Assembly (NCBI GenBank): GCA_950295325.1
Contig: OX485807.1
Location: 1,366,501-1,430,500 of the forward strand
Reading direction: 5' to 3'
Length of the DNA: 64,000 nucleotides
Source of the DNA: Polytrichum commune
Taxonomy: Eukaryota; Streptophyta; Polytrichopsida; Polytrichales; Polytrichaceae
Below the pieces are notes generated by a model that worked only from the letters and a program-made list of their open reading frames with translations, was not told the origin of the DNA and did not search any database. The translations under genes were made by a program, and so were the position numbers. The number at the start of each line of letters is the position of its first letter. Position 1 is the first letter of the stretch. Shown here piece after piece: positions 59,073-64,000 of this stretch.

Positions 59073-60488
59073 TCAGTGAGGAGGGAAATAGGGTTGCATC
59101 CCATTTGAACCAATGACATTTACATAGGTTTGAATTAGTGTCCCTATAGTCACAAGAGTGGCTGCAATGACAGGTATCACAAACCACGGTCTTGAGCAAA
59201 ACAACTTCACAAATTCAAACCGAAGCTTATTTCTTCTTTGCCCTACATATTTATTCACTTTTGTCAATGTTAAGGAAAAGTCCTCGGTCCATGTGGGAAT
59301 TGCTATATGATTGTTGATAGTTTTCCACATCACTAAAACATTATCATGTGTGCCAATATTTACCTCTATAACACCCCACTTTACTAAAAGTTCGACGTCC
59401 TCAGTGGTTTTCATGAGATTTTCCATAAGACGCGTGTAACTGCTAGCACAACATTTCAAATCATATGTCAATTGTTCATGCACCACAAGATTGTGGAGAT
59501 ATCTCGCGGTCAAATCATATATACTCAAGAACGGAATCCATAAGAAACCTCTTTCAAATGATATATCCTCAAAGCATGTGAACTCCTTGCCTTTTATCTG
59601 CACTCCACATGCCTCCAAATAAGTGGCTGAAGGTACACTCTGATAACCATAATCATGGCGTCGATGTGAGTCTCCACACAAGATGCGGTAGCTCTTATCC
59701 AGAATGTGGGAGGCCGCTTCCAACTTACCACCTTCTAGTTGTAACCTTTTCTCCATCCTTTGCTTCAAAATGGTCTCACTTTCAGCCTGGGAAATCCCAG
59801 GCCTGTGAAAATAACCCCAATCCACACAGTTCCCAATATTCCATCCTTGCCATTGTTCATGCTCCCATGCTTCAATGAACTCGCAACCCCCCGTCCTCAG
59901 AATGCGGACCACTCTCTCCAACAACACCATGGGGATCTGGTTCTCAACCAAATACAAATTATACCACCATAAGTCTCTCAAATGCCCACGCATCACCTGG
60001 GTTTCCATCACTTTCTGCAACGGCGGGCTCAAGCTCTCAATTCCTCCACCCCTCCACTGCATCCATATAACCAGGAAAAGCGCATCCAAAGCCAGAAGGC
60101 ACCTTATATCCGCAATGCTGTGCGATATTGCATGAGGGCTTTGACCATACACAACTTCCCAATGGCTCTTCTCCTCTACGACTACATCTTTGCAAAACTC
60201 ATCCCATCTGTCTCCTGTCAGACTCAATGCTCTTGCTACTTGGATTTTAAAGCGCTCGGTGCCATCAGTTTGAAGAGTATCAGCGGCACGATTGTGTAGC
60301 CCAAATCGCCAAGACTTGGGATCAAAGTGATCGCTGCCGGTCCTCATGGAATCAGGTACCTTCCAACACACCACTTCTGAGAAATCGTTGGCATCATCTC
60401 TCTCAAGCGCATCGTGGACTTGACAAATCCAACTCGCGGGTTCAGTTCCCGTATTCATTTCAAGAGCAGTGGTGAGTGGAGGAATCAT
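59073..60488 (-). CDS. DUF247 (UPF0481) protein, copy III, 471 residues
   Basis: The only uninterrupted DUF247 frame in the window. Blocks in order: WICQVHDALERDD, HFDPKSWRFGLH, SIADIRCLLALDALFLVIW (about 130-150), YLVENQIPMVLLERVVRIL (about 185-205), PSATYLEACGV (about 285), CFEDISFERG, LLVKWGVIEVNIGTHD (about 375-390), and a C-terminal hydrophobic segment WFVIPVIAATLVTIGTLI (about 437-455), the likely membrane anchor. The frame is also open upstream, with one more IPQxETA-type repeat but no methionine as in copy I, so the true start may lie in another exon or have been lost. Function unknown. Upstream region is conserved with the other copies. Confidence 0.75.
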   Translation of the reverse strand: MIPPLTTALEMNTGTEPASWICQVHDALERDDANDFSEVVCWKVPDSMRTGSDHFDPKSWRFGLHNRAADTLQTDGTERFKIQVARALSLTGDRWDEFCKDVVVEEKSHWEVVYGQSPHAISHSIADIRCLLALDALFLVIWMQWRGGGIESLSPPLQKVMETQVMRGHLRDLWWYNLYLVENQIPMVLLERVVRILRTGGCEFIEAWEHEQWQGWNIGNCVDWGYFHRPGISQAESETILKQRMEKRLQLEGGKLEAASHILDKSYRILCGDSHRRHDYGYQSVPSATYLEACGVQIKGKEFTCFEDISFERGFLWIPFLSIYDLTARYLHNLVVHEQLTYDLKCCASSYTRLMENLMKTTEDVELLVKWGVIEVNIGTHDNVLVMWKTINNHIAIPTWTEDFSLTLTKVNKYVGQRRNKLRFEFVKLFCSRPWFVIPVIAATLVTIGTLIQTYVNVIGSNGMQPYFPPH

Positions 60489-62060
60489 AGCTCCGAATTT
60501 AGACGTCCCCGTATTTGTTTCGAGCCCGACTACATCGACCGCAGTCTCAACTTGAGGGATTGAAGCCGTACCAACAAAAATTCCTTCTGGTCTGAAAGCT
60601 TTGCAAATCCTTACGCCTTGGGAATCGCCAATATATGGTACTCAGTGTGCTGCTGTGAACTACTGAGGCTCCTGTTAGACACTATTACACAAATGTCACT
60701 AGAATTTTCAGCTTCATGCCATGAGAAGTGTTCAGCCTACAGAAGAAGGGCAAAAGGGTTCCAGATAACATTCTGCCTATGTTCACAAAGATGTTGGTAT
60801 AGACATTAGAAAGTGGATTGCGGAAACTATGTAAAAGTTGAAGATGTAAGGCAGACTTTCAAAAATCGAGAACTACTATATATTACGAAAATAACAACAC
60901 ATTGGCCACGGAAATGTATGGATAACAATGCAACATTGTTACAGCGTGCGTTTCCAATGCTTTAGCGACACCATTCTTTTTGTGGATACAAGTCATTAGA
61001 GTTCCTGCAATCCAAGAATGTGTGTTGGAATTGGATTGCAATGTCACTCCCTACAACCGTTCAAATGGGATGAGTAATCCTCCCACTGGCAATTGTTGCA
61101 CTCTTGATTGCATCCATTCAAAACTTTTCTTTAAACCTATCGAAGTTCACAATCATACATTCGTTCGTATTCCTAGGTCCCAATATAGGTTGCCAGCCAC
61201 AAAAAAAACCATCAATATCTCTGTGACATAGACGAGGATTGACTATTATCAAAAAATTGCCAAAAATGACTCGGTCACTAGAATATTTTACCCTCCCAAG
61301 TATGCAAACCGCAAGCACGGATATCCTTGAAAACCACCAAGTTCTTCACTAAACGGGAACCAAAGAGGACCTCACGTAAACAACTCGAGCCGCACACATC
61401 TACAATGTCAAATGGAAATAGAAATATTGGAAGGTCGTGAAGATTTCCGACGGACAAGACTGCATCGAACAGATCTACAAATCATCCACAACAAGGATGC
61501 AAAGGCAACCCAAACACCTCGAGATACAGTCTTAAATGACCTCACGGGATGACTAGAATATCAGGATTCATATCAAACGGAAAAATCAGGACCATTACAG
61601 AGCTTGTCATAGCTATTCAAGCACAAGTGCAAGAAGAAGATAGGCCATACCTGATCAAACAACCTAGCGCCGGTCTCTGAAAATCTTCGATCCCGTGTAA
61701 ACCATAAGACAGCTTGAACTAAGCGAGGATTAAGCAACGTGGCTCCAGGTAGGTGCAGTCGGAGGGGCTCTGCAAGAATGAGGTCTCTGCACGACGCCCT
61801 TTAGGATGTGACTCACCTTAAGTAGTGGGAAAGAGACTAGCTTCACATTGGAAAAAAATGTCGATTGACGAGCGGTGGATGCACTTGCACACGAAAGTCA
61901 ATGCGAGACTAAAAGGTATGACAGCAAGTGTGCCGGCAAGAATCAAGGAAGAAACACATATTGTAGTGGTTACACGATTCGGAGGAAGTGCAACTTTAGC
62001 CTGTTTCTGAAATAGCAGCAATTGGCCCTTGAGGGATTCCCTCATTCTGAAGGAGGCGTG
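60489..62060 (-). promoter_or_regulatory. Conserved upstream region of DUF247 copy III
   Basis: Collinear with 8400-9970 and 20600-22001. No conserved open frame. Ends at the hAT insertion at 62061; the last bases GAGGCGTG are its target duplication. Confidence 0.5.
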
Positions 62061-63009
62061 CAGTGTATATGTTTGACAAAGTTTTTGCAAGTTTTTCTCT
62101 TTTGACACGCAAAAACTTGCACAAAAAAAAAATGCACGTCAATTGACACGCACAATCTAGAAATTGACACGTACTGTGACTTGTGAAGAAAAAAACCACA
62201 CGTCAATTGACACACTAGAAATTGAAATGACACGTATTACTTGAGTACTATAAAGTGCAAATCAAGTATCCGGAAAACATAACCCATAACAGTAGGAGAA
62301 CTTCCTACACTCACTCACATACTTAAGTTCAACTTTGCTCTTGCAATTTCCTTTGTAACCGGGAGCTAAGACGGTGATCGGAGAGCCAGACTAACTAGGA
62401 ACATGGTGAGGCAAATGTTTCAATACTCTGAAGAAGAGAGTGACATGTGTAAGGGAGTACTCTTGGAATTTACGGAAACACTTCGACATGAGTGTGAGAA
62501 CAAAACGATATTTGAGGCTTGGCGCATATGTGGTAGCAATTTGGAATGGCACACAAATTGGCCTAAACTTATGCAACTTTGGCAAAAAATTATTCTCATT
62601 CCATCAAGTATAGCTTTTCGTGAGAGAGGATTTTCCAAACAAAATGCAATCAAAAGCCACTTGCCCAATAGGTTGAACTTGAAGACCCTTGATGCTCTTA
62701 TGCATGTTTCTCTTTGTGGGCTTGAAGTGGATGCAATGGATTGGGCTACCATCTTCAACATCTGGAGAAACATGCGAGACCGAAGGATACTTACGCTCGA
62801 TTGATAGTTTTTTTTTGTTACAAATCAAGTTTGTTTTTTATTATTCAAAATATTAGTTTTCTAAAATATTGTGTAAGCCAAAAATTGAGGTGACATTTTG
62901 GGATAAAATGTAGATGTCAATTGACATTCATTTTTGTTTTTGAAAACGTCACGTGACACTTTGGATTTGAGGTTGAACGTCACATGAAATTTGTCAAACA
63001 TACACACCG
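62061..63009. mobile_element. Non-autonomous hAT element, 949 bp
   Basis: Twenty-base terminal inverted repeats with two mismatches, CAGTGTATATGTTTGACAAA on the left and CGGTGTGTATGTTTGACAAA on the right. Perfect 8-bp duplication GAGGCGTG at 62053-62060 and 63010-63017. The empty site is at about 9969. The subterminal motif CAATTGACACG recurs near 62140, 62165 and 62205. Carries one transposase fragment. Confidence 0.9.
62403..62804 (+). pseudogene. hAT transposase dimerisation fragment
   Basis: 133 residues with NWPKLMQLWQKIILIPSS, FRERGFSKQNAIKSH and LKTLDALMHVSL, the same C-terminal region kept by the element at 22002. No zinc finger or catalytic part. An ATG starts it, so a short product is possible. 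Confidence 0.8.
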
Positions 63010-63017
63010 GAGGCGTG

Positions 63018-63200
63018 GACTAAGGGGCGGTTTACACTATGGACCATGAAGTCGTCCCACGACTTCATGAGACGACTTCCATGGTCTGAGTTACTAAAAT
63101 ATTAGTTTTCATGGTTCATGGGCCCTTCACTAGGTGTAAACCGAATGTGGACCATGAAGAATGACCATGCACCAAAAAGTGGAGGTGCTGATTTTTTTAA
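63018..63200. repeat. Foldback with a nested perfect hairpin
   Basis: GGTTTACACTATGGACCATGAAG-type sequence at about 63030 recurs inverted near 63130-63160. Inside is a perfect hairpin CATGAAGTCGT-CCC-ACGACTTCATG at 63045-63069. It is absent from copy I after GGACTA (9975-9980), so it is probably another small insertion; its target duplication was not fixed. Confidence 0.5.
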
Positions 63201-64000
63201 TACATGCCCAAAAAGGGCAATTTTGAGAAAAAATTAAGTTTGATCATTCCTTGTCTTCTCTTGGGCTTCACTTGTCTTCACTTCTTGTTAAATGTGTCGA
63301 AGATGTGGCTTGCAAATCTTCTCACAACAATTTTTTTAAATAAAATAAAATGAGCAATTTAATTTGTACACGCTCAATGTAATTTACATGTGACATGTAC
63401 CTTGTGTTGTCACTACACTAAATAGGATATTTAGTGTTTGATTATATTTAATGTTGTTACCACCCTACCTTGCCAACACTAATTTTCAATTCTTTGATAA
63501 TTAATGTTAGAAGATTTCCCATTGCACTTCTTTTGACTACCCTGATCTACAATCACTAAACCACTACAGATTTTTCTTTTTTGTTTTGAAACTGCATTTT
63601 GTAATAATATTGGGGTGTGTAATATACCGTTGAAAAGGTATTTTCAAGATCTTTCCAACGGTATATTACAAGCCCCAAAATTCCAAACATTACATTTGGT
63701 AGACCAAAAAAACAAATCTGCACTTGAATTCTTGAGTTCTAGATGTCGTGTGTTGTTTGGTGAAACACGTGTGAGCCGGTTTAAGGGGTAGGGCAAGGTA
63801 GTGTTGGTATGTCTCATGGGCTATGGTATAATTAAGGCGCTTAAAAGGTAGATTCATTAAAATTTATTGAAATGGTATTTCTCTGACATGGGCCCTTGCC
63901 TTTTCCTCCCAGACCACCTCTCTTGCCTCTCTCAACGCAAAACCCGTTGGACCATGTCAGTGCATTTATTAGGCCTTAAACTTTATATTTTGGGGACCTC
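63201..64000. other. Right end of window, non-coding, with one foldback
   Basis: No gene. Blocks near 63430-63510 resemble 38840-39060 in the large element. A foldback lies at about 63605-63695: GGGGTGTGTAATATACCGTTG pairs with CAACGGTATATTACAAGCCCC with two mismatches. The rest shows nothing recognisable. Confidence 0.5.

Overview
The window reads as nuclear DNA of a land plant. The evidence is a short run of the plant telomere unit TTTAGGG, a DUF247 (UPF0481) gene family, GT-AG introns, plant-type Copia and Ty3/Gypsy remnants, and several plant DNA-transposon superfamilies. A bryophyte such as a liverwort is possible from the look of the proteins, but that is a weak inference from memory. 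Most of the window is repeats nested in repeats, and empty paralogous sites inside the window allow many insertion boundaries to be fixed to the base.

The substrate is a repeated unit of about 9 kb that carries one DUF247 gene on the minus strand. Copy I fills 1-9985. Copy II is broken and lies at about 11466-12165 and 18262-23250. Copy III lies at 32520-33670, 49510-51916 and 57938-63030, split by three insertions. Between copies I and II sit Gypsy LTRs, a Gypsy pol fragment and a decayed DUF7869 gene. Between copies II and III sits a mosaic of long-inverted-repeat elements (23.3-31.0 kb) carrying a Tc1/mariner-pogo-like element and a solo LTR.

The main discovery candidate is the insertion in copy III at 33671-49509. 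It is 15,839 bp, has 28-bp perfect terminal inverted repeats beginning AACACTATATTCG, and is flanked by AACA on both sides; copy I gives the empty site at about 1135. It holds two divergent intron-containing genes. The leftward gene (34203-37267) encodes a 976-residue DUF7869, transposase-like protein. The rightward gene (42503-48960) encodes a protein with a ParB-like DGQH domain, a degenerate DNA-methyltransferase-like domain, an acidic and coiled-coil linker and an FCP1/NIF-like HAD domain.

About thirty copies of the palindrome TTTGGGTCG-NN-CGACCCAAA were found in the window, all inside this element. They form a 78-bp-period array in front of the DUF7869 gene, a 158-bp-period array in the 5' intron of the other gene, a 36-bp-period array in a later intron, and a few scattered sites. 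A self-regulated large DNA transposon with its own palindromic operator or recognition system is the simplest reading, but that function is inference.

Other insertions with target duplications visible by eye are a complete Copia element (51917-57937), two hAT elements carrying only the dimerisation domain, a 278-bp hAT MITE inside DUF247 copy I, a 295-bp retroposon with a TATC tail, and a 994-bp solo LTR inside the decayed DUF7869 gene.
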